Shown one piece after another: positions 20,281-27,533 of a stretch of 64,000 nt of DNA; position 1 is the first letter of the stretch; each line of letters begins with the position of its first letter. Origin of the DNA: JACQGZ01 sp036004665 (GTDB taxonomy: Bacteria > Sysuimicrobiota > Sysuimicrobiia > Sysuimicrobiales > Humicultoraceae); NCBI GenBank assembly GCA_036004665.1, contig DASYRG010000074.1, positions 1 through 64,000 of the forward strand, written 5' to 3'. The position numbers and the translations under genes were made by a program. The notes under the pieces are model-generated. The model was not told where the DNA came from, ran no database searches, and was given only the letters and a program-made list of their open reading frames with translations.

Positions 20281-21054
20281 TCATGTTCGGCCCGGCTCTC
20301 TGACCGAACTGGCGACGCGAAGCTGACCGAGCACCACCGCGGTGCGCAGCTGCACCTCCAGCCGGTGCTCGGCGTAGCGGTGGAGTAGTTCGCGAAGCGA
20401 CTCGCGCTCCCGCGCGTCGATCTCCAGCGTTGCGAGCGTACCCGGCGCCGCAGCCCCCAGCGCGCGCAGCAGTCGAGGCGCCTCCGGACGCAGCCGCACC
20501 GCCGCCGGATCCCGCCCGGCGCACCGCGAGCAGACTAGTCCGCCGAGAGGGTGACTCCAATGAGGGGCCCGCTGCGCGTCCCCCGCGCAGACCGCGCAGC
20601 GGGTGAGCGCCGGTTGAAACCCGGCCAGGGCGACCAGATGGAGGATGAACCAGGGAGCGACCGGCCCCGAGGAGTCCGCGGCCAGGAGCCCCAGCGACTC
20701 CAGCAGGAGGACGAAGATCTCCGGGTGAGGCTCACGCTCGGGCGTCGCGGCGTCCACGAGCTCCGCCAGCAGCGCCGCCGCGCCGAAGCGCCGCAGGTCC
20801 GTCCAGAGAGGAGCGAAGGCGTCGATGACCTCCACCTGGGCCACGACGTCCAGGCTGCCTCGCCCGTGGGCGAGGAGCAGACGCACGTGCTCGAAGGGTT
20901 CCAGACTCCCGGCCATCTTGCTGGTGGCCTTGCGGACTCCCCGTGCGACGGCGGAGACCTTCCCCCACTCCCTCGTATACAGGGTGAGGACGCGGTCCGC
21001 CTCTCCGAGCGGGCGGCGCCGCAGCACGATCCCTTCGGCCTTGTAGACCGGCAT
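20281..21054 (-). CDS. recO: DNA repair protein RecO
   Basis: A 257-residue recombination mediator that loads RecA with RecF and RecR. The N-terminal OB fold shows YKAEGIVLRRRPLGEADRVLTLYT and EWGKVSAVARGVRKATSKMAGSLEPF. A helical domain carries a zinc finger, CAVC at about 158-161 with CSRC about 20 residues later. The ATG overlaps the mgtE stop by one base (TGATG), implying coupled translation. recO next to era and glyS is an old Terrabacteria arrangement. Confidence 0.92.
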   Translation of the reverse strand: MPVYKAEGIVLRRRPLGEADRVLTLYTREWGKVSAVARGVRKATSKMAGSLEPFEHVRLLLAHGRGSLDVVAQVEVIDAFAPLWTDLRRFGAAALLAELVDAATPEREPHPEIFVLLLESLGLLAADSSGPVAPWFILHLVALAGFQPALTRCAVCAGDAQRAPHWSHPLGGLVCSRCAGRDPAAVRLRPEAPRLLRALGAAAPGTLATLEIDARERESLRELLHRYAEHRLEVQLRTAVVLGQLRVASSVREPGRT

Positions 21055-22373
21055 CAGAGGCTGAGCACGCGGCGGGCGATCTCGAAGTAGATGACGAGCC
21101 CGGTCCCATCCACCAGCGTCGTGATCAAGGGTGCCGAGACAACCGCCGGGTCGACGCGGAGGCGCCGCAGCAGGAACGGCAGAATCGCCGACACCGTCGC
21201 CGCCCAGAGGACGATAACGGAGATCGACAGCGCGACGGTCAGGCCGATCGTCGGCGTGACCTTGAGCGACCAGGCCCGGACAAACGCCGCAGCGGCCATC
21301 ACGGTCGCCAGAATGGCGGCCGTGCCGATCTCCTTCAGCCAGATGCGGAAGGTGTCCTGAAACCGCAGCTCGCCCAGCGCCATGGCGCGGATCACCGTTG
21401 TTACGGTCTGGCTGCCCGTGTTCCCTCCCGTCCCAATGAGGAGGGGGATGAAGAAGGCGAGGGCCACCACGCTCGTCAGCTCATTTTCGAAATGGCGCAT
21501 GACGCTCCCCGTGTACGCCTCGGCCACGAAGAGCAGGAGCAGCCAGCCGATACGCTTGCGGGCGAGCGTGAACGGGGGGGCGCTGAGGTACGGCTGGTCC
21601 AGGGGTTGGGCGCCGCCGAGCCGTTCGATGTCTTCCGCCGCCTCTTCCAATCGGAGCTCGGCGGCGTCGTCCGCCGTGATGATGCCGAGCAGCCTGTCAC
21701 CGGCGTCGACGACCGGGAGGGCCAAAAAGTGGTGGCGGTCGAGTAGCTGGGCGGCCTCCTGCTGGGAGGTGTCATTCCGCACCTTGACCACGTCGGTGCG
21801 CATGATGTCCCGGACGGGCGTGTGCGGCTTGCTGAAGAGGAGGTCGTGCAGGGGCAAAACGCCCAGGAGCTTCCGGGTCTCCGGGTCCGTTACGTAGGTG
21901 TAATAGACGGTCTCCGCTTCCTCCGCGACGTGCCGCAACCTGGCCAGGGCGTCCTCCGCCGTCATCTCCGGCGTGACCGAGACGAACTCGGGCGTCATCA
22001 GGCTGCCCGCGCTGTCTTCGGGATGGGCGAGGAGTTCCTGAAGCTCACGGGCCTCTCTCGGCTCCATCTCCGCCAGCAACGCCTCGGCCTGGGAGGGCGC
22101 GAGTTCTTCCACGACGTCTGCCGCGTCATCCGGCGGCATCTCCTCCAGCACGTCGGCCCCCTGGGGGCCGCTCAGCTTGAGGATGATCCGCGCCGCGTCG
22201 TAGGGGTCGAGTTCGGAGACGAGTTCGGCCAGCTGTTCGTCGCCGAAGCGCTTGAAGATGCCCGCCAGCTCCGAGGGGGTGAGGGCGACCAGAGCTTCAG
22301 TGAGGTCGTGCGGGGGCAATCCTCGCAGCCTCGTCATGTCGATCGACTTGGGGTCCAGGACTCGCTCCTCCAC
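21054..22373 (-). CDS. mgtE: MgtE-family magnesium transporter
   Basis: A 439-residue Mg2+ channel. The MgtE N domain is at about residues 20-125 (LTPSELAGIFKRFGDEQLAELV). Two CBS domains are at about 130-255 (SLMTPEFVSVTPEMTAEDAL, IMRTDVVKVRNDTSQQEAAQ, GIITADDAAEL). The C-terminal five-helix pore has TGGNTGSQTVTTVIRAMALGE and APLITTLVDGTGLVIYFEIA. The GTG start has GGGAGGTGAGG just upstream. Only about 40 bases separate it from the divergent HAD gene, too short for an M-box riboswitch. The 3' end overlaps recO. Confidence 0.95.
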   Translation of the reverse strand: MEERVLDPKSIDMTRLRGLPPHDLTEALVALTPSELAGIFKRFGDEQLAELVSELDPYDAARIILKLSGPQGADVLEEMPPDDAADVVEELAPSQAEALLAEMEPREARELQELLAHPEDSAGSLMTPEFVSVTPEMTAEDALARLRHVAEEAETVYYTYVTDPETRKLLGVLPLHDLLFSKPHTPVRDIMRTDVVKVRNDTSQQEAAQLLDRHHFLALPVVDAGDRLLGIITADDAAELRLEEAAEDIERLGGAQPLDQPYLSAPPFTLARKRIGWLLLLFVAEAYTGSVMRHFENELTSVVALAFFIPLLIGTGGNTGSQTVTTVIRAMALGELRFQDTFRIWLKEIGTAAILATVMAAAAFVRAWSLKVTPTIGLTVALSISVIVLWAATVSAILPFLLRRLRVDPAVVSAPLITTLVDGTGLVIYFEIARRVLSL

Positions 22374-22413
22374 CGCCTCACCTCCCTCCCGGAACGGCTC
22401 GATCCGCCATGGT

Positions 22414-23160
22414 ATGATCCACGCCGGTCTCTGGCCTACCGTACAGGTCCCCCGCGAGGAGGGTCAAGGAATTCCGCGCTTCGAAACCATCTTTTTCGAT
22501 GTGGGGGACACCCTCATCTACGCGTCTGCCTCCACTCCTGCCCTCTTTGACCGCCTCATCGCCGACCTGCGCCTTGGCATCGATCTCGCCGCGTACACCA
22601 CGGCCCATGAGGAGGTCGCGCGGGTCTTCTCTCCGCGTGTGTACGACTACCTGGGGAGGAGGCAGGAGTTTTGGATGGACTTCAACCGGCGCCTCCTGGC
22701 CAAGGTCGGCATCGATCCGAAAGATCACCTGGCGCGGGCCATCAACGAGTGGTTCCAGGCCGTCGAGCCCGAGGTCCTCCACGCGTTTCCCGAGTCCGCG
22801 GAAGCCCTCGAGGAACTGGCGAAAGACTTCCGCCTGGGTGTGATCTCCAATGCGACGGAGGAACTGACAGACCGGCTGGAGCGGCTTGGCCTGCGCCGCT
22901 ATTTCGCCTCCATCACCTTTTCACAGGAGGCCCGAGCCGAGAAGCCCGATCCGGCGGTCTTTCGCCTGGCCCTGCAGCGGGCTGGCTCCCGCCCCGAGGA
23001 GGCCGTGCATGTGGGCAACGACTACGAAGCGGATGTCGTCGGCGCCAGAGGGGTGGGGATGCTCCCTGTGCTGATTGATCGAAGCGATGCCTTCCCTGAG
23101 GCGGACTGCCTGCGCATCCGCACCCTCAAGGAACTCATACCGCTGCTCCAGCGGCTCTGA
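22414..23160 (+). CDS. HAD-superfamily hydrolase (subfamily IA)
   Basis: A phosphatase-like protein with motif I FFDVGDTLIYAS, motif II VISNATEE, the motif III Lys in RAEKPDPAVF, and motif IV VGNDYEADVVGARGVGM. The substrate is unknown. The first canonical in-frame start after the preceding region is ATG 22414, annotated here. That ATG overlaps a TATGAT -10-like hexamer and lacks an SD, whereas GAGGAGGG (22456-22463) sits seven bases before ATT at 22471, where homology to the family begins (PRFETIFFDVGDTL). The real protein may thus start at ATT and have 229 residues. It is divergent from mgtE. Confidence 0.85.
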   Translation: MIHAGLWPTVQVPREEGQGIPRFETIFFDVGDTLIYASASTPALFDRLIADLRLGIDLAAYTTAHEEVARVFSPRVYDYLGRRQEFWMDFNRRLLAKVGIDPKDHLARAINEWFQAVEPEVLHAFPESAEALEELAKDFRLGVISNATEELTDRLERLGLRRYFASITFSQEARAEKPDPAVFRLALQRAGSRPEEAVHVGNDYEADVVGARGVGMLPVLIDRSDAFPEADCLRIRTLKELIPLLQRL

Positions 23161-23177
23161 CCCGACCTCAGGTCGGG
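23161..23177. terminator. Hairpin between convergent HAD and SnoaL-like genes
   Basis: CCCGACC-TCA-GGTCGGG forms a perfect 7-bp stem with a 3-base loop immediately after the HAD stop and before the convergent gene's stop at 23211. It could work in both directions. No T-run follows, so rho-independent termination is uncertain. Confidence 0.4.
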
Positions 23178-23210
23178 CGGCCGAGGAACGCAAACGCCCC
23201 GCATACGAAC

Positions 23211-23576
23211 CTAACCAACGCCCGGGAGCGGCCCCATGTAGAGCCGCCCTGTTGCGATCCGGTCCTCGCGCAGACCGTAGATGATCACGCCCTGCTGATC
23301 GAAGCGAGTGCCGTCAGGCCGGGTGCCGCGCCACCGCCACTCAGTCCAGAGGACGTCGCCCTCCGCCCAACCGAGGAGTTCGGCGCGGAAATCTGGCATC
23401 TCCGCGAAATTCCTCGTCCACCGCTCTTGTACATGTTCGCGCCCCCTGAAGCTGCGCTCGGGAGAGAGGGGCTGATCGCTCGCGTAATCTGGATGGAAAC
23501 AGTCGAGGAACGCCTGAATGTCGTGACGGTTCCATGCCTCGCGAAGCCGCTCGGTCAATTCGCGCGCCAGACCCAT
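23211..23576 (-). CDS. SnoaL-like / nuclear transport factor 2 family protein
   Basis: A 121-residue polyketide-cyclase-like fold: ELTERLREAWNRHDIQAFLDCFHPDY, FRGREHVQERWTRNFAEMPDFRAELL, WTEWRWRGTRPDGTRFDQQG and IATGRLYMG. Proteins of this type bind small hydrophobic ligands or have limited enzymatic roles; the substrate is unknown. The start at 23576 is chosen for a strong GGAGGGGAGG six bases upstream. An earlier ATG at 23600 overlaps the era stop (ATGA). It is the last gene of the era transcript. Confidence 0.75.
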   Translation of the reverse strand: MGLARELTERLREAWNRHDIQAFLDCFHPDYASDQPLSPERSFRGREHVQERWTRNFAEMPDFRAELLGWAEGDVLWTEWRWRGTRPDGTRFDQQGVIIYGLREDRIATGRLYMGPLPGVG

Positions 23577-23596
23577 CGCTGCCTCCCCTCCGTCAT

Positions 23597-24481
23597 TCAT
23601 TCCGGATAGAACCCTCGAATCAAAGCCGGCTTCTCCCGCCAGTCCGGCGTCACCGTCACCCACAGATCCAGATAGACCTTCCGTCCGAGGAGGGCCTCCG
23701 CGCCCGCCCGCGCAGCGGCGCCGATGGCGCGCAGCCGTTGCCCGCCGTGGCCGATCACGATCTTCCTTTGAGAGGGTTTCTCCACGTGCAGGGTGGCGCG
23801 CACGTACGTCAGGCCTCGGGGGCGCTCAGCGAACTCCTCGATCTCTACGGCCAGTGCGTGCGGCAGTTCCTGGCGGGTCAGGTGGATGGCGTGCTCGCGG
23901 ATGATCTCCCGCACGAGGAACTGCTCGGGTTGGTCGGTGACCATGTCCTCCGGGTAGTAGGCCGGGCCCTCGGGCAGGCGGGCGATGATCCGGTCAACCA
24001 GGTCGGGGAGACCTGCTCCCGTCTGCGCCGAGACCATCACCGTCTCCGTGACGGGGACGAGGCTGGCCGCCGCCCGCGCAGTTGTCTCCGCGCCCGCCGG
24101 CGTTGCCCGATCCAACTTGTTCACGACCAGCAGGATGGGGACGGGCGCGCCCCGCAGCGCCTCTGCGGCGATCCGTTCCTCAGGCCCGGGAAGCGCGCCG
24201 GCCTCGACGATCCAGGCGACGAGATCGACTTCGCCGAGGGCGCGGCGGGCCGCGTCCACCATGACCTCACCGAGGCGGTGCCGCGGCGCGTGGAGCCCGG
24301 GGAGGTCGAGGAAGACGATCTGCGCGTCGGGGCGCGTGAGGATCCCGCGGATCACGGTGCGCGTGGTCTGAGGGACCGGCGAGACCGCCGCGACCTTCGT
24401 GCCGAGCAGACGGTTGAGCAGGGTCGACTTGCCGACATTGGGCCGCCCGGCGAGGGCCACGAAGCCGGAGCGGTGAGCCAT
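23597..24481 (-). CDS. era: GTPase Era
   Basis: A 294-residue ribosome-assembly GTPase that binds 16S rRNA. GTPase motifs are G1 GRPNVGKST, G2 TTRTVIRG, G3 DLPG, G4 NKLD and G5 SAQ. The C-terminal KH domain has PRGLTYVRATLHVEKPSQRKIVIGHGGQRLRAIGAAAR and KVYLDLWVTV. It is 15 bases after cdd. cdd-era adjacency is conserved in many Terrabacteria. Confidence 0.96.
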   Translation of the reverse strand: MAHRSGFVALAGRPNVGKSTLLNRLLGTKVAAVSPVPQTTRTVIRGILTRPDAQIVFLDLPGLHAPRHRLGEVMVDAARRALGEVDLVAWIVEAGALPGPEERIAAEALRGAPVPILLVVNKLDRATPAGAETTARAAASLVPVTETVMVSAQTGAGLPDLVDRIIARLPEGPAYYPEDMVTDQPEQFLVREIIREHAIHLTRQELPHALAVEIEEFAERPRGLTYVRATLHVEKPSQRKIVIGHGGQRLRAIGAAARAGAEALLGRKVYLDLWVTVTPDWREKPALIRGFYPE

Positions 24482-24496
24482 CCCGGAGAGGTGCGG

Positions 24497-25000
24497 CTAC
24501 CGGCGCGTTCGCTTCGTCCGGCGGTCTACGCGCGACGCCGGCGTTGCCTGTCGGACCGCGCGGTCGGGCCGAGACGTGGCGGGAAGGTCGCCGGGGCCAA
24601 AGGCTTCCGGAAGAAGATCTTCGAAGGTCAACACGCGGTAGCGCCCCTGTAGCCCGGCCAGGTAGACCTTCTCTACCCCGAACTCCGCCATCACCTGGCG
24701 GCATGCCCCACAGGGTGCCGCGCCGCGATGTCCGGCGGTGACCACGGCCACCTCTCGCACCTTCCGGTGTCCGGCCGCCGCCGCCAGGAAAATAGCGACG
24801 CGTTCCGCGCACACCGAGAGCCCATAGGAGGCGTTCTCCACGTTGGCTCCCGAAAACACGACGCCGTCAGAGAGCGCCGCCGCCCCTACCCGATACCGGG
24901 AGTACGGCGCGTAGGCCTGTGCACGGGCCCCCCGTGCCGCGGCGATGAGCCTCTCGGGAGTCAGTGCGCCCGGGCCCGCGCGCTGAGGGTCTGCGCTCAC
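24497..25000 (-). CDS. cdd: Cytidine deaminase
   Basis: A 167-residue enzyme of pyrimidine salvage. It has FSGANVENASYGLSVCAERVA and PCGACRQVMAEFG, which supply the zinc-binding Cys residues and catalytic Glu. The GTG start at 25000 overlaps the DUF502 stop (GTGA), an end-to-start coupling. The C-terminus has about 30 extra basic and polar residues beyond a standard 130-residue Cdd (ATSRPDRAVRQATPASRVDR). Confidence 0.92.
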   Translation of the reverse strand: MSADPQRAGPGALTPERLIAAARGARAQAYAPYSRYRVGAAALSDGVVFSGANVENASYGLSVCAERVAIFLAAAAGHRKVREVAVVTAGHRGAAPCGACRQVMAEFGVEKVYLAGLQGRYRVLTFEDLLPEAFGPGDLPATSRPDRAVRQATPASRVDRRTKRTRR

Positions 25001-25641
25001 TCCCGAGGCTCCAAGACCACAGGCTCCAGGACCGGGCCCCGTTCTGCGGCGAGGAGGCCGCGCACGCCCTCCGGGGTGCGGGCGATGCCGCCGGCGATGA
25101 TGAAGCGCAGCGCCTCCTCGACGGTCATCGACGCCGGGCGGGCCTCCTGTTCGGGAACGAAGACCACGAAGCCCGAGGTGGGATTGGGCGTGCCGGGGAT
25201 GAAGACGTGCAGCAGGCCCGAGGCGGCGGCCGCCGAATCGCCGCCGGTGACGAAGCCGAGGGCGAAGAGCCCCGCCCGCGGCCACTCCACGATGACGACG
25301 CGCTGAAACGCCCCCCGGCGGTCCTCCAGCATGCGCTCGCTGAGGGGTTTGATCGAACTGTAGACCGTGCGCGCCAGCGGGATCCGCAGGATCACCTGGT
25401 CCAGCCGCGCGATCAGGCGGCGGCCCAGCACGTTGCTGGCCACTACTCCAGTAATCAAGATCAACGCGATGCCGGCGACGAACCCGAGGGTCGGAATGGG
25501 CCGTCCGAGGATGGCGCGGAAGAGCGGCTGCAGCATGGCGTCGAGGGTGGTGAAGAGCCAGCGCAGCACGAGGTAGGTGACCGCCACCGGGAAGATGACC
25601 AGGAGCCCGGTGATCAGGTAGGTGCGCAGGCGCGCCCGCAC
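24997..25641 (-). CDS. DUF502 family membrane protein
   Basis: A 214-residue protein with two membrane helices (about 7-27 and 52-75) and a soluble domain containing RIPLARTVYSSIKPLSERML, FVTGGDS, LLHVFIPGTPNPTSGFVVFVP and LRFIIAGGIA. This is the DUF502 pattern, found in bacteria and plants (COV1/LCV), and its molecular role is not established. It follows corC by 14 bases and overlaps cdd. Confidence 0.88.
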   Translation of the reverse strand: MRARLRTYLITGLLVIFPVAVTYLVLRWLFTTLDAMLQPLFRAILGRPIPTLGFVAGIALILITGVVASNVLGRRLIARLDQVILRIPLARTVYSSIKPLSERMLEDRRGAFQRVVIVEWPRAGLFALGFVTGGDSAAAASGLLHVFIPGTPNPTSGFVVFVPEQEARPASMTVEEALRFIIAGGIARTPEGVRGLLAAERGPVLEPVVLEPRE

Positions 25642-25655
25642 GGGAATTCGGGCGG

Positions 25656-26927
25656 TCAGGGAGTCGAGGGGACGGCGCGGGTGATCTTGACCTTGCCGAT
25701 CCGCTGCCCCTCCACCTGCTCGACGACGATCTCCAGCCCGTCATAGGCGACCCGCTCCCCTGGCCTGGGGACGTGGCCGAGCAGGCTGTAGACGAAGCCG
25801 CCGATCGTATCTACGTCTTCCAGCGGCAAGCCCAGGCGGAGCTGTTCGTTGACCTCCTCGATGGAGGCGCGGCCCTCGACGAGAGCCACCTGGTCGTTGA
25901 CCACCTCGACCAGCCGCTCCTCGACGTCGTGCTCGTCGGTGATCGGGCCGACGATCTCCTCCAGCAGGTCTTCAATCGTGACGAGCCCGGAGGTCCCGCC
26001 GTATTCGTCCACGACGATGGCCACGTGCACCTTGCGCCGTTGCATCTCCCGGAAGAGATCGTCCAGCCGTTTGCTCTCCGGGACGTAGTAGACCGGTCGG
26101 CTCAGCTCCGAGAGCGGCACGGTCGCGCGGCCCTCCGCCAGGGGGCGGAGGAGGTCCTTGAGATAGAGGATCCCTACGATGTTGTCGATCGACTCGTGGA
26201 AGATGGGGATGCGCGAGTGGCCGGTGGCCAGGATCAGCTGCACCGCGTCGGCGGCGGTGGCGGTGTCTTCGAGCACGTCCATGTCCATGCGGGGGACCAT
26301 CACCTCGCGGGCTACGGTGTCTCCGAACTCGAAGATGGAGTGGATCATCTCGCGCTCCTCCTGCTCGATGACCCCCTCCTCTTCCCCCATCTTGACGAGG
26401 GCGCGGATCTCCTCTTCGGTGACCACCGGCGAGTTGATGTTCACACGACCTCCGAGGGGACGCACCATCACCGTGCCGGCCAGGGAGAGCAGGCGGATCA
26501 GCGGGCCGAGGATGCGAGAGAATATGTCGATGGGGCGGGCGAACGCGAGCGTCAAGGGGTCAGCGTAGCGGACCGCCACAGTCTTGGGCGCGATCTCGCC
26601 GACGACCACGAGCAGCGCAACCATGGCCAGGAACGCCCAGAGCAGCGTCCGCTCGGCACCAAAGAGGCGCAGGAAGAGCCCGGCGGCCAGGACAGAGGCG
26701 GCCACGTTGGCGATCGTGTCCGCGATGTGCAGCGTGCTGACCAGGCGGCCCGCGTCCTCCAGCAGGCGGTCGGCGATCCGCGCCGGCGCCTCGCCGGCCT
26801 CGGCGCGCTGACGCAGGCGCAGGCGGTTGGCCGCAAAGAACGCGGTCTCGGCGGCGGAGAAGAAGGCTGAGGCAAGGACGAGCAGGCCGAGCGCGATGAA
26901 GCCCAGCGTATTACCTGAAGCGTCCAA
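25656..26927 (-). CDS. CNNM/CBS-domain hemolysin-family protein (CorC/TlyC type)
   Basis: A 423-residue protein. The CNNM (DUF21) transmembrane domain spans about 1-190 (SAFFSAAETAFFAANRLRLR, VVGEIAPKTVAVRYAD). Tandem CBS domains follow with REVMVPRMDMDVLEDTATAADAV and VHVAIVVDEYGGTSGLVTIEDLLEEIVGPITDEHD, then a C-terminal CorC_HlyC (transporter-associated) domain ending DGLEIVVEQVEGQRIGKVKI. Homologues are linked to Mg2+ or Co2+ efflux. It has its own extended -10 promoter (27035-27043). Confidence 0.92.
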   Translation of the reverse strand: MDASGNTLGFIALGLLVLASAFFSAAETAFFAANRLRLRQRAEAGEAPARIADRLLEDAGRLVSTLHIADTIANVAASVLAAGLFLRLFGAERTLLWAFLAMVALLVVVGEIAPKTVAVRYADPLTLAFARPIDIFSRILGPLIRLLSLAGTVMVRPLGGRVNINSPVVTEEEIRALVKMGEEEGVIEQEEREMIHSIFEFGDTVAREVMVPRMDMDVLEDTATAADAVQLILATGHSRIPIFHESIDNIVGILYLKDLLRPLAEGRATVPLSELSRPVYYVPESKRLDDLFREMQRRKVHVAIVVDEYGGTSGLVTIEDLLEEIVGPITDEHDVEERLVEVVNDQVALVEGRASIEEVNEQLRLGLPLEDVDTIGGFVYSLLGHVPRPGERVAYDGLEIVVEQVEGQRIGKVKITRAVPSTP

Positions 26928-27005
26928 CGAGGTGAATCATCCTTTCTGTTCGCGGATCAGACCCAGCGGCAGCGCGCGAGCGCCGCGATAGGGGAGGAAA
27001 GCGTC

Positions 27006-27027
27006 CGGGCGGAGCACTCTCCGCCCG
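27006..27027 (-). terminator. Perfect 9-bp hairpin between DUF1850 gene and corC
   Basis: CGGGCGGAG and CTCCGCCCG pair perfectly around loop AGTG (minus strand). It lies 6 bases past the DUF1850 stop, in the leader of corC. The run after it is only moderately T-rich (GCTTTCCTCC), so termination of the TRAP operon or attenuation of corC are both possible. Confidence 0.5.
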
Positions 27028-27032
27028 ATACC

Positions 27033-27533
27033 TTAGTATAACATACCCCGCAGGAGGGGCAGGCGCGGGGCGGTTCCCACCGCCACGGTCACGATCCCTC
27101 CTTCTCCCGCCGCCGCGAGGAGTTCAAGGACGGCGCCGCCCACGAAGAGGCGCTGCCGGCCGATCCCGCTGACGCGCACCGGCAATGAGGCCAGCGGTCG
27201 GTCCGTCCTGAGGACGAAGCGGTTGCCCTCGCGGACGTACCCCTCCGAGGGCAGCCCCGCGCCCTGCGAGGCGAACTCCATCCGCACCAAACGCAGCCCG
27301 CTGCGCTCCGCCAGGTAGGTCTCGACCACCCTCGTCCGTTCCACGGAATGCGTGTACTCGAGACGGATCTCCACCACCGCGTGCAGCGGCACCCGGAGGA
27401 GCGTCCGGGCCACCGGCGCGGCCCCACCGCTGCCAGGAGGCGCCGCCGTGACCGTCACCACTGGCACTGGCCAGAGCGCCGCCCCGGCGGCCATCAGGAT
27501 CGCGGCGCCGAAGAGGAACCGCGCCCGGCTCAT
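27033..27533 (-). CDS. DUF1850 protein, TRAP-TAXI accessory
   Basis: A 166-residue protein from ATG 27533, which overlaps the TRAP permease stop (ATGA). The N-terminus is a signal peptide or anchor (ARFLFGAAILMAAGAALWPVPVVTV). The DUF1850 hallmarks follow: VEIRLEYTHSVERTRVVETYL and RMEFASQGAGLPSEG. DUF1850 genes are typical partners of fused TAXI-TRAP permeases; the role is not defined. A corC promoter -10 is embedded in its last codons. Confidence 0.85.
   Translation of the reverse strand: MSRARFLFGAAILMAAGAALWPVPVVTVTAAPPGSGGAAPVARTLLRVPLHAVVEIRLEYTHSVERTRVVETYLAERSGLRLVRMEFASQGAGLPSEGYVREGNRFVLRTDRPLASLPVRVSGIGRQRLFVGGAVLELLAAAGEGGIVTVAVGTAPRLPLLRGMLY
27035..27043 (-). promoter_or_regulatory. 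Extended -10 promoter for corC
   Basis: TGTTATACT on the minus strand fits the extended -10 TGnTATAAT with one mismatch. There is no -35 of note, as is usual for extended -10 promoters. It overlaps the DUF1850 stop and would give corC a leader of about 100 nt containing the hairpin at 27006-27027. Confidence 0.45.

Noticed and set aside
22374..22413. M-box riboswitch for mgtE
   Set aside because: Only about 40 bases separate mgtE from the divergent gene, far less than an M-box needs.
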